From positions 1-64,000 of the forward strand of contig NZ_RQXV01000002.1 of assembly GCF_003858655.1 (NCBI RefSeq): a stretch of 64,000 nucleotides of DNA, in the 5' to 3' direction. The stretch comes from Amphritea balenae. GTDB lineage: Bacteria; Pseudomonadota; Gammaproteobacteria; Pseudomonadales; Balneatricaceae. Position 1 is the first letter of the stretch. Each line of letters starts with the position of its first letter. The notes below the pieces were generated by a model that was given only the letters and a program-made list of their open reading frames with translations, did no database searches and was not told the origin of the DNA. The position numbers and the translations under genes are program-made. Of this stretch, positions 11,044 to 19,974 are shown one piece after another.

Positions 11044-12510
11044 ATGTCTGCGCCACCGTCTGTGAACAGACCAGTACCCAATAAAGTAAAAGATGCGGTT
11101 AAAGCGATGGCTGGCAGTTCTTCTGATCAGCCTGCTGTGGATAAAGACCTCCATGAATTTATTGACAATGCTGCCGCCAGCACCTTGATGGATACTCCCA
11201 GAAGCTCAAGAATTCTTTTATGGGGTGTTGTCTGCTTTGTTGTGGTGGCGCTTGTCTGGGCCTATTTCGCTGAGCTGGATGAGATTACCCGGGGTGAAGG
11301 TAGCGTGATACCTTCGCAGCAGGTGCAGGTTGTTCAGTATCTCGAAGGCGGCATCCTGAAAGATATCTATATTAAAGAGGGAGACCAGGTCGAAGCGGGC
11401 CAGTCTCTGTTACGGGTCGATGAAACTCAGTTTCTATCGGACTTTCGAGGCCAGGCTCAGGAAGGTGCATATTTTGAAATATCGGTCGCTCGTCATAAGG
11501 CTGAGTTGAACAGCATAATTATTAGCGGCAATGGCAATGCCTCTCAGTGGCAGGAACAGGTGGGTATTCAAGCTCAGCCTATTCTGATGAGTGATGAGTG
11601 GAAGGCTCAGTATCCTCTGTTATACGGTCGCGAGCAGGCGCAGTTGGAAGAACATCTGCGTAATCTGAGTAACCAGTTAGATATTCTTGGGCGTCAAATT
11701 GAACAGCGGGTTCAGGAAAAGCGTGAACTGGAATCTAAACTCAGCCATATACAGCGTTCATACAAGCTGAGTTTGCAAGAGGTTAGTATGACCCGCCCTC
11801 TGGCTGAGCAGGGCGTCATTCCGAAAATTGAGCTGATTAAGCTTGAAAGGGATCTGAATAACTACAAACAAGAGCTTGAGGGGGTAAAGCTATTACTCCC
11901 TAAAGTGCAGCTAAGTGTACAGGAAGCTGTTGCGAAACGTCGTGAAATCGCGTTAAATGCTCGAAGTGAAAGTCAACAGAAACTAAACGAACGTTTGGCG
12001 CAATTCAAGCAGAGTACTGAACAACAGGTAAGCCTGCGTGACCGGGTTGATCGCACTACTGTTATATCCCCGGTTCAGGGCACAATAAAAACAATTTCGG
12101 TTAATACCATTGGCGGTGTTATACGCCCGGGTATGGATCTGGTCGAAATTGTTCCTACTGAAGATCATCTGTTGATCGAAGCAAAAGTGTCACCCAAAGA
12201 TATCGCCTTTTTAAGATCTGGATTAGCGGCTGTTGTTCGGCTGACGGCCTATGATTTTTCTATTTACGGTGGCTTGAAAGGCACGGTTGAACATATCAGT
12301 GCCGATACCATCGAAGATGATCAGGGCAATATCTACTACCTGATACGGGTTAAAACAGAGAATAACGATCTTGGCAGAGGAAATACATCACTGCCGATCA
12401 TTCCGGGCATGATGGCAACAGTAGACATCATGACGGGTAAGAAAAGTGTGCTTGATTATCTGCTGAAACCAATATTTAAGGCACAGCAGCAAGCCTTACG
12501 CGAAAGATAA
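11044..12510 (+). CDS. HlyD-family membrane fusion protein of the type I secretion system (LapC-like)
   Basis: The periplasmic adaptor linking the ABC exporter to the outer-membrane channel. It has a cytoplasmic N-tail of about 58 residues, one transmembrane segment (LLWGVVCFVVVALVWAYF, about 58-77), a lipoyl-like half (GGILKDIYIKEGDQVEAGQ), a long coiled-coil hairpin (about 190-340) and the closing beta-barrel region with RTTVISPVQGTIKTI. At 488 residues it is typical of HlyD/PrtE/LapC proteins. The start lies 2 bp after the transporter stop, and the TolC-like gene follows closely. Substrate specificity for the adhesin upstream is inferred from position. Confidence 0.92.
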   Translation: MSAPPSVNRPVPNKVKDAVKAMAGSSSDQPAVDKDLHEFIDNAAASTLMDTPRSSRILLWGVVCFVVVALVWAYFAELDEITRGEGSVIPSQQVQVVQYLEGGILKDIYIKEGDQVEAGQSLLRVDETQFLSDFRGQAQEGAYFEISVARHKAELNSIIISGNGNASQWQEQVGIQAQPILMSDEWKAQYPLLYGREQAQLEEHLRNLSNQLDILGRQIEQRVQEKRELESKLSHIQRSYKLSLQEVSMTRPLAEQGVIPKIELIKLERDLNNYKQELEGVKLLLPKVQLSVQEAVAKRREIALNARSESQQKLNERLAQFKQSTEQQVSLRDRVDRTTVISPVQGTIKTISVNTIGGVIRPGMDLVEIVPTEDHLLIEAKVSPKDIAFLRSGLAAVVRLTAYDFSIYGGLKGTVEHISADTIEDDQGNIYYLIRVKTENNDLGRGNTSLPIIPGMMATVDIMTGKKSVLDYLLKPIFKAQQQALRER

Positions 12511-12544
12511 AATGTAAATGGACTTAACCGGGGGGAATGGTTCA

Positions 12545-13888
12545 ATGGGGAAATTACCAAAATTAGGCGCTATCGCCATTTTGGCATGGTCGGGGACGCT
12601 TTCAGCGCAAACCCTGATGGAGGCGGCTTCGTATACAATCGAAAGCTCGCCGGATGTGGCAATTGTAAAAAACCAGTATCTGAGTCGAATAGAGCAGATC
12701 GGTATATCTAAGGCAGGTTATCTGCCAACGGTTGATCTGGCGCTTGGCTGGGGCGGGGAGTGGACTAATAGCCCGTCAACCCGAGCTTCAACTGGCAGTT
12801 CTGATTATGTTGATCTGGAGCGGGGAGAAGCCTCCCTGACGGCCAGTCAGATGTTGTATGACGGTCTGCGTACCCGTAATGATATGAGCCGTACCCGGGC
12901 TGAAGCAGAAGCGCAGCGTTTTCAGCTTTGGACTGCAGCAGAAAATACAACGCTTGAAGTTGCTGATGCATATATGTCAGTGATCAACGCGAAGGAAGCC
13001 GCGGTTCTAGCTGCGGATAACCTGGAAGCTCATATCGAAATTCTGAATGGTATTCGTAAGCGTTCCGAGCACGGTCTGGGTTCTGCTTCTGATTTGTCTC
13101 AGGTTAAAGGTCGTTTGAGTCGTGCGCATACTAACTATCTGGCAACGGATAATAATGTGCTGGATGCCCAGGCTCGATTCTATAAAGTGGTTGGCCGCGA
13201 AGCATTGGGATTGATCAAACCGCAACCGGTTGATCAGAATATGCCGGTTTCTTATGAGCTGGCATTAGAGCGTGCGGGTAAGGTACATCCGACTCTGCTG
13301 TCTTCACAGCTGGATATTGATGCAGCGGTAGCTCAGTTAAAAATTCAGGATTCAAACTTCCGTCCAGATATTCGTCTTGAGCTGGGCGGAACCTGGAACA
13401 ATAACCTGGATGGTAGCGTTGGTTATAATAATGACCTGACCGCGATGATTCGGATGCGTTACAACCTGTTTAATGGTAAATCGGACAGCTATCGTAAAAA
13501 AGACGCCTATTACAAGCTAATGGAAGCCAGTGCAATCCGTGATCGTGCTCAGCGTCAGGTAGCAGAAGGTATGAGTCTTTCCTGGAATGCTTATCAGTTG
13601 CTGGAACGTCAGATGGAGTTTCTTGAAGCGCATGTGATTGAGTCAGAAAAAACGCTGGATGCGTATGAGCAGCAGTTCAAGCTGGGGCGTCGTACACTGG
13701 TCGACTTGTTAGATGCGGAAAATGAACTGTTTGAGGCGCGTCGTGAGCTACTTACAGCTGACAAAGATCGCATCATGACTCAGTTCCGAGTCTTAAATGC
13801 TATGGGTGATCTGTTAAGTGTCCTGAACATTGACCGTGAAGCTGTTCTGAACGATGAAGAACGGCAGGAAATATCGCATCTGAACTGA
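12545..13888 (+). CDS. TolC-family outer-membrane channel of the type I secretion system (LapE/AggA-like)
   Basis: The outer-membrane exit duct for the type I secretion system. I place the start at 12545 rather than at the in-frame ATG 27 bp upstream (12518): a G-rich Shine-Dalgarno (12530-12535) is well spaced from it and the protein then begins with a clean signal peptide, MGKLPKLGAIAILAWSG, cleaved near LSAQT. The mature protein has the two repeated coiled-coil/beta halves of TolC proteins, with family-like stretches KAGYLPTVDLALGWGG, ASQMLYDGLRTR and LGRRTLVDLLDAENEL. It is 447 residues long. It is the third gene of the transporter-adaptor-channel set and is distinct from the second TolC homologue in the RND operon at 53.2-54.5 kb. 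Confidence 0.9.
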   Translation: MGKLPKLGAIAILAWSGTLSAQTLMEAASYTIESSPDVAIVKNQYLSRIEQIGISKAGYLPTVDLALGWGGEWTNSPSTRASTGSSDYVDLERGEASLTASQMLYDGLRTRNDMSRTRAEAEAQRFQLWTAAENTTLEVADAYMSVINAKEAAVLAADNLEAHIEILNGIRKRSEHGLGSASDLSQVKGRLSRAHTNYLATDNNVLDAQARFYKVVGREALGLIKPQPVDQNMPVSYELALERAGKVHPTLLSSQLDIDAAVAQLKIQDSNFRPDIRLELGGTWNNNLDGSVGYNNDLTAMIRMRYNLFNGKSDSYRKKDAYYKLMEASAIRDRAQRQVAEGMSLSWNAYQLLERQMEFLEAHVIESEKTLDAYEQQFKLGRRTLVDLLDAENELFEARRELLTADKDRIMTQFRVLNAMGDLLSVLNIDREAVLNDEERQEISHLN

Positions 13889-13915
13889 TCTTTTTCCTGA
13901 TCGGATCGCTTTAAA

Positions 13916-13943
13916 ACACCGCAGTCTTTTTTGACTGCGGTGT
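13916..13943 (+). terminator. Hairpin after the secretion operon, probable terminator
   Basis: ACACCGCAGTC pairs with GACTGCGGTGT around a T6 loop, a strong 11-bp stem 28 bp after the channel gene. The following T run is poor (ATTTGAT), so termination may be partial. Confidence 0.6.
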
Positions 13944-13991
13944 ATTTGATCTCCAGCAGCTATTCGGGCTGCTTAATTCTACCAATTCCGC

Positions 13992-13997
13992 TATAAT
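13992..13997 (+). promoter_or_regulatory. Candidate -10 element of ttcA
   Basis: A consensus TATAAT lies 38 bp before the ttcA start. The -35 region about 17 bp upstream is weak (near CTGCTT), so only the -10 is called. Confidence 0.4.
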
Positions 13998-14034
13998 CGC
14001 CGCCTTTCAAGCAACCTCTTTTTGAATATCGGTT

Positions 14035-14928
14035 ATGAGCGAAGAACTGGCTAAACAACAGAAAACCCGTCTGAATAAACTGCAGAAACGTCTGCGCCGT
14101 GAAATGGGTCGTGCGATCGAAGATTTTAATATGATCGAAGATGGCGATAAGATCATGGTGTGTTTGTCAGGTGGTAAAGACTCTTTTGCCATGCTGGATA
14201 TTCTGATGAATTTGCAGAAGAGTGCCCCTATCAGTTTTGAGATAGTGGCAGTAAACCTGGATCAGAAACAGCCTGGATTCCCCGAGCATGTTCTGCCCGC
14301 CTATCTTTCTGATATCGGTGTGCCATTTCATATCATAGAGCGGGATACCTATTCGGTTGTCAAAGAAGTCATACCTGAGGGTAAGACAACCTGTTCGCTA
14401 TGTTCACGTCTACGTCGTGGAACCTTATATGGTTTTGCCGAAGAGATTGGTGCTAACAAGATCGCTTTGGGCCATCACCGGGACGATATTCTGGAAACCT
14501 TCTTCCTGAATATGTTCTATGGCGGTAAGTTAAAATCGATGCCACCAAAGCTGGTAAGTGATGATGGTCGGAATATGGTTATCCGGCCACTGGCCTATGC
14601 CCGTGAAAAAGATATTATGGCGTACGCTGACCTGCGTGAGTTCCCGATTATTCCATGTAACTTGTGCGGCTCGCAGGACGGTTTACAACGTCAGGTAGTC
14701 AAGGAGATGCTCCAGGATTGGGATAAACACCATCCAGGTCGTATCGAGACGATGTTCCGGTCTTTGCGTCACGTGGTACCTTCGCACCTGGTTGATACTG
14801 AACTGTTTGACTTTCAAGGGCTGCAACGGGGTTATGCCCATGGTATTGCCGATCCTGATGCTGCAGTAAACAGCGTTAGTACCAGCCAGAAAGCGGTACC
14901 AGAGACGATTGATATACTTTCTTTGTAA
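14035..14928 (+). CDS. ttcA: tRNA 2-thiocytidine(32) synthetase TtcA
   Basis: An ATP-dependent enzyme that thiolates C32 of certain tRNAs using a [4Fe-4S] cluster. Seen in the sequence: the PP-loop [12 protein letters not shown] near residue 45, a [10 protein letters not shown] cysteine pair near 122-125, a third cysteine in [10 protein letters not shown] near 210, and family stretches [15 protein letters not shown] and [12 protein letters not shown]. At 297 residues it has the usual family length. It appears to be its own transcription unit after the hairpin at 13916, or the first gene of a pair with the YaiI-family gene 61 bp downstream. Assignment by motif recognition is secure. Confidence 0.96.
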   Translation: MSEELAKQQKTRLNKLQKRLRREMGRAIEDFNMIEDGDKIMVCLSGGKDSFAMLDILMNLQKSAPISFEIVAVNLDQKQPGFPEHVLPAYLSDIGVPFHIIERDTYSVVKEVIPEGKTTCSLCSRLRRGTLYGFAEEIGANKIALGHHRDDILETFFLNMFYGGKLKSMPPKLVSDDGRNMVIRPLAYAREKDIMAYADLREFPIIPCNLCGSQDGLQRQVVKEMLQDWDKHHPGRIETMFRSLRHVVPSHLVDTELFDFQGLQRGYAHGIADPDAAVNSVSTSQKAVPETIDILSL

Positions 14929-14989
14929 GTGTTTATCTGTTTGTTTAGTGGGTATCTTTGGTCTAACTGTCTTTTGTTGAGCGAAAACT

Positions 14990-15442
14990 ATGCAGATCTG
15001 GGTTGATGCGGACGCTTGTCCTAATGTGATTAAAGAGATTTTATTTCGTGCTGCGGATAGAAAATCTTTGCAGGTCACTCTGGTTGCCAATCAGTTCTTA
15101 CAAACACCTAATTCGGCCTTTATCGATATGGTACAAGTGCCCGCCGGTTTCGATGTGGCGGATAATTACATAGTACAAAAGTGTTCTGCGGCTGATCTGG
15201 TCATTACTGCAGACATTCCTCTGGCATCGGAAGTGATCGAAAAAGGAGCCCATGCCCTCAATCCCCGGGGAGAATTCTATACTCCGGAAAATATTCGTCA
15301 GCGACTTAACATGCGAGATTTCATGGACCAGTTACGTAGCTCCGGTATTGATACTGGTGGTCCGCCAAAGCTGGGGCAGCAGGATCGCCAGCAGTTTGCT
15401 AATCAATTAGACCGTTTCCTGGCCAAAAATCTGAGCAACTGA
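14990..15442 (+). CDS. UPF0178 / YaiI-YqxD family protein (DUF188)
   Basis: A 150-residue cytoplasmic protein of the YaiI/YqxD family. It opens with the family hallmark [18 protein letters not shown] and contains [24 protein letters not shown] and the late [12 protein letters not shown] segment. The fold is thought to be PIN-like or NYN-like, with aspartates that could bind metal, but the biochemical role is not established. It lies 61 bp after ttcA and could be cotranscribed. The ribosome-binding site is weak (GAGCG), but the start matches the family N-terminus. Confidence 0.9.
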   Translation: MQIWVDADACPNVIKEILFRAADRKSLQVTLVANQFLQTPNSAFIDMVQVPAGFDVADNYIVQKCSAADLVITADIPLASEVIEKGAHALNPRGEFYTPENIRQRLNMRDFMDQLRSSGIDTGGPPKLGQQDRQQFANQLDRFLAKNLSN

Positions 15443-15506
15443 CAATCTAACTTTTGTCTATTGTGTAAGGGTTTTCCTTTATTTATTCCTCTTTTTGCAT
15501 TAGTTT

Positions 15507-15535
15507 CTCAGGTTATCAAATAACAATAACCTGAG
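15507..15535 (+). promoter_or_regulatory. Perfect hairpin covering the Shine-Dalgarno of the crotonase gene
   Basis: CTCAGGTTAT (15507-15516) and ATAACCTGAG (15526-15535) form a perfect 10-bp stem with a 9-nt loop. The 3' arm contains the GAGG Shine-Dalgarno (15533-15536) 5 bp before the ATG at 15542. The structure could hide the ribosome-binding site in mRNA, or be an operator dyad in DNA. It has no T tract, so it is unlikely to be a simple terminator for the gene before it. Confidence 0.6.
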
Positions 15536-15541
15536 GTTGCT

Positions 15542-16321
15542 ATGAGCGACACACTGCTAATTCGTGAAGATAATGATGGTATCTGTACTCTTACTTTGAA
15601 CCGTCCCGATGCTTATAACTCGCTTTCGCTGGAGTTAATGCAGGCGCTGATCACTACCTTTGATGAAATAGCCGATGATATATCAGTCCGGGTCATCGTA
15701 TTGAAAGGTAGTGGTCGGGGCTTTTGCTCCGGGCATGATCTGAAGCAGATGTTGGGTGAGGGGGAGGAAGCGTATTATCAGTGTACTTTTGATACCTGCT
15801 CAACGTTGATGCAACGTGTAGTCAATCTGCCGATCCCTGTTATTGCCCAGATACATGGCGTAGCAACAGCTGCAGGCTGTCAGTTGGTTGCCAGCTGTGA
15901 TCTGGCATTGGCCAGCGAAAAATCAAGGTTTGCCACGCCGGGGGTTAATATAGGTCTGTTCTGTTCAACGCCGATGGTTGCTTTAAGTCGTGTTGTAACA
16001 AAGAAGCATGCGATGGAGATGCTGCTGCTCGGCGATATGATCGGTGCTGAGCGAGCCTGGGAGATGGGGCTTGTTAACTGGGTTGTTGCTGACGATGAGC
16101 TGGAGCAAAAGACAGCAGAAGTTGCCGCTAAAGTTGCAGCTAGTTCACGTAAAGCGATCTCTATCGGTAAACAGGCTTATGCACGTCAGATAGACAAGCC
16201 GCTTGCAGAAGCTTATGCAGAGTGCAGTAAAGTGATGACCGGCAATATGATGACCCATGATGCCGGAGAAGGGATAGATGCGTTTATTAATAAACGTAAA
16301 CCTGAATGGCAGCATCGCTAA
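15542..16321 (+). CDS. Crotonase-superfamily protein (enoyl-CoA hydratase/isomerase-like)
   Basis: A 259-residue cytoplasmic protein of the crotonase fold, which acts on acyl-CoA thioesters. Visible motifs are TLNRPDAYNSLS, the CoA/oxyanion-hole segment GRGFCSGHDL, VIAQIHGVATAAGCQLVASCD and the late GLVNWVV. The two glutamates of classical enoyl-CoA hydratase are not evident: the first position reads GCQLVA (Q for E) and the second reads FATPGVNIG (G for E). This pattern resembles ECHDC3-like proteins of uncertain activity, so I do not call it a hydratase. It is a single gene with a hairpin over its ribosome-binding site and a strong terminator behind it. Confidence 0.88.
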   Translation: MSDTLLIREDNDGICTLTLNRPDAYNSLSLELMQALITTFDEIADDISVRVIVLKGSGRGFCSGHDLKQMLGEGEEAYYQCTFDTCSTLMQRVVNLPIPVIAQIHGVATAAGCQLVASCDLALASEKSRFATPGVNIGLFCSTPMVALSRVVTKKHAMEMLLLGDMIGAERAWEMGLVNWVVADDELEQKTAEVAAKVAASSRKAISIGKQAYARQIDKPLAEAYAECSKVMTGNMMTHDAGEGIDAFINKRKPEWQHR

Positions 16322-16342
16322 TGCTTTAATAAAAATATAGTT

Positions 16343-16372
16343 AAAACCGCAGCCGAGGCTGCGGTTTTTTTT
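16343..16372 (+). terminator. Rho-independent terminator after the crotonase gene
   Basis: AAAACCGCAGCC pairs with GGCTGCGGTTTT through a very short loop, followed by a T8 run. It insulates the sox cluster from upstream transcription. Confidence 0.92.
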
Positions 16373-16656
16373 GCCTAAAAAAACGATACCGGATTGTTCA
16401 GGTCAGGGCTGCCGATGCGAAGAGAGTAGTCAAGAATGTCTAACCCTTTGTTCTAAGAAGTGCCAATCAACCAAAATATAAGGTAAATCTAATCAATTAA
16501 ATCCATATATATGATGAATATCATGTATTCCTAGACAATGGTCGAATTCTTATATATTCCAACCAAGTATAAGCTTATCTCAAATAATAATATGCAGGCC
16601 TGAAATTTGGGTCTGACGAGCTAAGTTTGCATAGAACAAATCGTCTGGAGGCGTGG
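16373..16656 (+). promoter_or_regulatory. AT-rich sox control region with two dyads
   Basis: About 280 bp without a gene before soxC, notably AT-rich in its right half. It holds an imperfect dyad TATATGAT-GAAT-ATCATGTA (16508-16527, 7 of 8 pairs) and the palindrome ATAAGCTTAT (16569-16578). Either could bind a regulator, but no sox regulator gene is present in the window. I cannot pick a promoter with confidence. Confidence 0.35.
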
Positions 16657-17979
16657 ATGTCCAATCCGATTAAAAGTCTGTCGACTCGTGAGCTAATGGA
16701 GCAGTTAGCGCGGGAGTCTGAAGGCTTGTCAATTTCCGATCGCCGGGATTTTCTAAAAAAAGGGATGCTTGCTGCTGGAGCGATGACAGCAACAACGTTT
16801 GCAGGGACCGCTGCTGCAAGTAAAAATCTACCCCCAATGGAGCCATCCTGGGGGCGTCAGCTGGGGGCGGGTGTTGTAGATAAGCCTTACGGCCAACCTT
16901 CAGCTTATGAAAAAGAAGTGGTGCGCCGAACAGTACCCTGGTTGACGGCTGAATCGATCGCCTCGATCAGTATGACGCCGATTCAGGACCTGAAGGGCAT
17001 AATTACTCCAAATGGTCTGGTGTTTGAACGCTATCACGCAGGTGTTGCCCAGATTAAGCCAGAAGAACATCGTCTGATGATTCATGGTCTGGTTGAGCGA
17101 CCCATTATCTTTACCATGGAAGACCTGATGCGTTTTCCATCGGTGTCCGAAATTAAGTTTATTGAATGTCCTGCCAATGGTGGTATGGAGTGGAAAGGTG
17201 CGCAGATGGAAGCGCTGCAGTTTACCCACGGCATGTTAAGTTGCTGTGAGTGGACCGGTGTGCCGTTGCGGGTTCTGCTGGAAGAAGCCGGCGTAAAGCC
17301 AGAAGGTAAGTGGATCCTGGCTGAAGGGGCTGATGGATCTCATATGAGCCGCTCAATTCCTCTGGAAAAAGCGTTGGATGATACCTTGGTGGTATACGCG
17401 CAGAATGGCGAAATGCTACGACCTGAGCAGGGGTATCCATTACGGCTGCTGAACCCTGGTTGGGAGGGTAATACCTCCATCAAATGGCTACGTCGCCTCG
17501 AAGTGGGTGATAAGCCATGGTACCACCGTGAAGAAACCTCTAAATATACCGATCTGATGGCCGACGGCCGGGCGCGTAAGTTTACCTTTGTACAGGAAAC
17601 TAATTCGGTTATTACCAACCCTTGTCCTGAAAATCCAATTGTTAAAAGTGGTTTGATTGAGATTGAAGGGATGGCCTGGTCTGGTCGCGGCAAAATCAAG
17701 CAGGTAGATATCTCTTTTGATGGTGGCGTTAGCTGGGTTCCTGCCAACCTGAAAGGCTTAGTGCTGGATAAAGCACTGACTCGCTTCAGCCTGGTTACAA
17801 AGTGGGATGGTCAGCCATGGTTACTACAAAGTCGGGCAATTGATGAAACCGGTTATGTTCAGCCGACCTTAGGTCAGCTCCGCGAAGCCCGGGGTACCAA
17901 CTCTATCTACCATAAAAATTCAATTCACAGCTGGAAAGTTGAAGCGAACGGAGGGGTTAAAAATGTTCAGATTAGTTAA
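16657..17979 (+). CDS. soxC: Sulfane dehydrogenase SoxC, molybdopterin subunit
   Basis: The molybdenum-cofactor subunit of the SoxCD sulfur dehydrogenase, which oxidises the sulfane sulfur bound to SoxY in the periplasm. The start at 16657 is preferred over an upstream TTG (16627) because TGGAGG at 16646-16651 is correctly spaced. A twin-arginine signal is present (SDRRDFLKKGMLAAGAM, then AAAS). The oxidoreductase domain carries the Mo-ligand cysteine in FIECPANGG, followed by GYPLRLLNPGWEGNTSIKWL and a C-terminal dimerisation domain (KQVDISFDGGVSW). At 440 residues it has the normal family length. It overlaps soxD by 17 bp. Known Sox biochemistry predicts that SoxC with SoxD allows full oxidation of thiosulfate without sulfur globules. 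Confidence 0.95.
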   Translation: MSNPIKSLSTRELMEQLARESEGLSISDRRDFLKKGMLAAGAMTATTFAGTAAASKNLPPMEPSWGRQLGAGVVDKPYGQPSAYEKEVVRRTVPWLTAESIASISMTPIQDLKGIITPNGLVFERYHAGVAQIKPEEHRLMIHGLVERPIIFTMEDLMRFPSVSEIKFIECPANGGMEWKGAQMEALQFTHGMLSCCEWTGVPLRVLLEEAGVKPEGKWILAEGADGSHMSRSIPLEKALDDTLVVYAQNGEMLRPEQGYPLRLLNPGWEGNTSIKWLRRLEVGDKPWYHREETSKYTDLMADGRARKFTFVQETNSVITNPCPENPIVKSGLIEIEGMAWSGRGKIKQVDISFDGGVSWVPANLKGLVLDKALTRFSLVTKWDGQPWLLQSRAIDETGYVQPTLGQLREARGTNSIYHKNSIHSWKVEANGGVKNVQIS

Positions 17980-18967
17980 AAATGCCCTTCTGGCAACGGC
18001 TGTTACTACTGTTCTGGCAACGCCGGGTATGGTGAGTGCCGGTGAGAAGTATGGCTTTGGAACAACGGCGACGGCTGAAGAGATTCAGGGCTGGGATATT
18101 GATATCCGACCTGATGGTAAAGGTCTGCCAGCAGGTGAAGGCTCAGTTGCTGATGGTGAAGAGTTGTATGAACAACTTTGTGCTACTTGCCATGGTTTGT
18201 TTGGTGAGGGTGAAGGTCGCTGGCCGGTACTGGCGGGTGGTGAAGATACACTGACAGAAGAACGTCCGGTAAAAACCGTGGGTAGCTACTGGCCTTATGC
18301 CAGTACCTTATATGACTACATTCGACGGGCAATGCCTTTCACAGCACCGCGTTCGCTGACAGATGATCAGACTTACCAACTGTCGGCCTATGTGCTGTAC
18401 CTGAATGAGATAGTTGATGAAGAGTTTGTGGCTAACAAAGATACATTAGCGGCTGTTGAGATGCCTAATCAGGAAGGTTTTTTTGTTGATCCCCGGCCAG
18501 ATGTTAAGAATAACCGGTGTATGAAAAACTGTGCAGATCCAGCCAAGTTGCAGATTGTAGGTACTTTGCAGGGAGTAACACCGGTAGGCCATTTTGTTGA
18601 AGGTGCCGATGCACCGGCAGCATCGCATCAGGCTCAGGAAGAAAAAGAGCGTTCGTTGCACGGTGAAACAGTAGAAGAGAATGCTGCTGATACCCTGGCA
18701 CTGACTGAGGATGCTATAGCCGGTCGTGAGACTTATGACAATGCCTGTCAGGCTTGCCACTCATCGGGTATTGCAGGATCGCCTAAGTTTGGTGATAAGT
18801 CTGCCTGGAAGGGCCGTATCGATCAGGGTATGCCGCTATTGGTTGAGCATGCAATAAAAGGCTTTTCGGGTGAAACCGGTATGATGCCACCTAAGGGCGG
18901 TCGTACTGATTTATCCGATGAGCAGGTGAAAAAAGCTGTCGCTTATATGGTGGAATCAAGCCAGTAG
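17963..18967 (+). CDS. soxD: SoxD, diheme cytochrome c subunit of sulfane dehydrogenase
   Basis: The periplasmic cytochrome subunit that takes electrons from SoxC. The start at 17963, inside the end of soxC, has the Shine-Dalgarno GGAGGGG at 17950-17956; a longer TTG reading from 17939 lacks one. A signal peptide (LLATAVTTVLATPGMVSA) precedes two c-type heme sites, CATCH near residue 73 and CQACH near 267, each followed by a plausible Met-ligand region (RRAMPFTAP and GMMPPKGG). The 334-residue length and the separation of the two domains by a Cys-containing linker (NNRCMKNCAD) fit diheme SoxD. The overlap with soxC suggests coupled translation in equal amounts. Confidence 0.94.
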   Translation: MFRLVKNALLATAVTTVLATPGMVSAGEKYGFGTTATAEEIQGWDIDIRPDGKGLPAGEGSVADGEELYEQLCATCHGLFGEGEGRWPVLAGGEDTLTEERPVKTVGSYWPYASTLYDYIRRAMPFTAPRSLTDDQTYQLSAYVLYLNEIVDEEFVANKDTLAAVEMPNQEGFFVDPRPDVKNNRCMKNCADPAKLQIVGTLQGVTPVGHFVEGADAPAASHQAQEEKERSLHGETVEENAADTLALTEDAIAGRETYDNACQACHSSGIAGSPKFGDKSAWKGRIDQGMPLLVEHAIKGFSGETGMMPPKGGRTDLSDEQVKKAVAYMVESSQ

Positions 18968-19054
18968 GCAAAGATTCAGGCTCCATTGCTCAGGCGGTGG
19001 GGCTTGTTATAACAATAAAAATAACCTGAAAAAGGTAATTCCGGAGGAATGCGA

Positions 19055-19417
19055 ATGCAAAAGCTGAAAACCTCGTTTTATGCAGCAGGTTTAATGGCGA
19101 TGCTGTCAGCGGGTACGGCTCAGGCTGTAGATAAGGCTGAATTGATTGCGATGGGTAAGGCTGTTTACCTGAATAAGTCGAAAGGGAACTGTGTTTCCTG
19201 CCATCAGATTGAAGATGCTGATGCGACTCAGGCAGGTAATCAGGGACCACCTATCGTAGCAATGAAACAACGTTTCCCTGATAAGGCAGTGCTACGGGCA
19301 CAGGTTTGGGATGCGACAGTAAACAACCCATTAACCATTATGCCCCCGTTAGGTAAGCACTGGATTTTATCTGAACAAGAGATCGACGCTGTCGTCGAAT
19401 ACGTTTATCAGTTTTAA
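19055..19417 (+). CDS. soxX: SoxX, monoheme cytochrome c of the SoxXA complex
   Basis: A small periplasmic cytochrome that pairs with SoxA to couple thiosulfate oxidatively to the SoxY cysteine. GGAGG at 19043-19047 is too close to the ATG at 19049, so the ATG at 19055 is taken as start, giving 120 residues. A signal peptide (KTSFYAAGLMAMLSAGTAQA) is followed by a single heme site CVSCH and a Met-ligand region LTIMPPLGKHWILSEQEI, with GNQGPPI between them, all typical of short SoxX. It lies 87 bp after soxD and 71 bp before soxY in the same orientation. Confidence 0.93.
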   Translation: MQKLKTSFYAAGLMAMLSAGTAQAVDKAELIAMGKAVYLNKSKGNCVSCHQIEDADATQAGNQGPPIVAMKQRFPDKAVLRAQVWDATVNNPLTIMPPLGKHWILSEQEIDAVVEYVYQF

Positions 19418-19488
19418 AGATCGAATTTTGACTAAAGCTTCAATAGAAAGCGCGGTTAAAGAATATCGATAGATAGAGGATTAGAAGA

Positions 19489-19944
19489 ATGATGAATCGT
19501 CGTAAAGTAATTAAGGCTATTGCTACCGGTGGAGCCCTGATCGGAGCAAGTGTTCTGATGCCACGCCTGGCGATGGCTGCATGGAATCAAGATGCTTTTG
19601 GTTCAGATAACCAGGCGAATGCTATGAAAGCCCTGTTAGGTGCTGAACCCACTGCCAGCGCTGATGTAACTCTGAAAGCGCCAAGCATCGCTGAAAATGG
19701 TGCGGTTGTGCCTGTAACAGTTAAAACCACGGCAGCTAATGTTGAATCAATCAGCTTGTTTGTTGAAGGGAATCCTACACCGCTGGTAGCAGAGTTTTCG
19801 GTACCGGCCGGCACAAAAGCGGAAGTTTCTACCCGGATCCGTATGGGTAAAACGTCCAACATCACTGCGGTAGTTAAGGCCGACGGCCAGCTACTGAGTG
19901 CTTCACAGGAAACTAAAGTCACTATCGGTGGTTGTGGCGGTTAA
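19489..19944 (+). CDS. soxY: SoxY, sulfur-carrier subunit
   Basis: The carrier on whose C-terminal cysteine all Sox intermediates are covalently bound. The diagnostic swinging arm VTIGGCGG is present at the very C-terminus with the Cys two residues from the end. The N-terminus MMNRRKVIKAIATGGALIG is a twin-arginine-type signal, cleaved after AMA. The mature domain has the VPVTVKTT and SLFVEGNPTP strands of the family. It is 151 residues long, begins with tandem ATGs, and is followed by soxZ after 30 bp, matching its obligate SoxYZ heterodimer. Confidence 0.96.
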   Translation: MMNRRKVIKAIATGGALIGASVLMPRLAMAAWNQDAFGSDNQANAMKALLGAEPTASADVTLKAPSIAENGAVVPVTVKTTAANVESISLFVEGNPTPLVAEFSVPAGTKAEVSTRIRMGKTSNITAVVKADGQLLSASQETKVTIGGCGG

Positions 19945-19974
19945 TCGCTTTTAAGCTTAGACGAGGAAAAAATT

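Noticed and set aside
16627-16656. TTG start extending soxC by 10 residues
   Set aside because: No ribosome-binding site; ATG 16657 has TGGAGG and leads correctly into the Tat signal.
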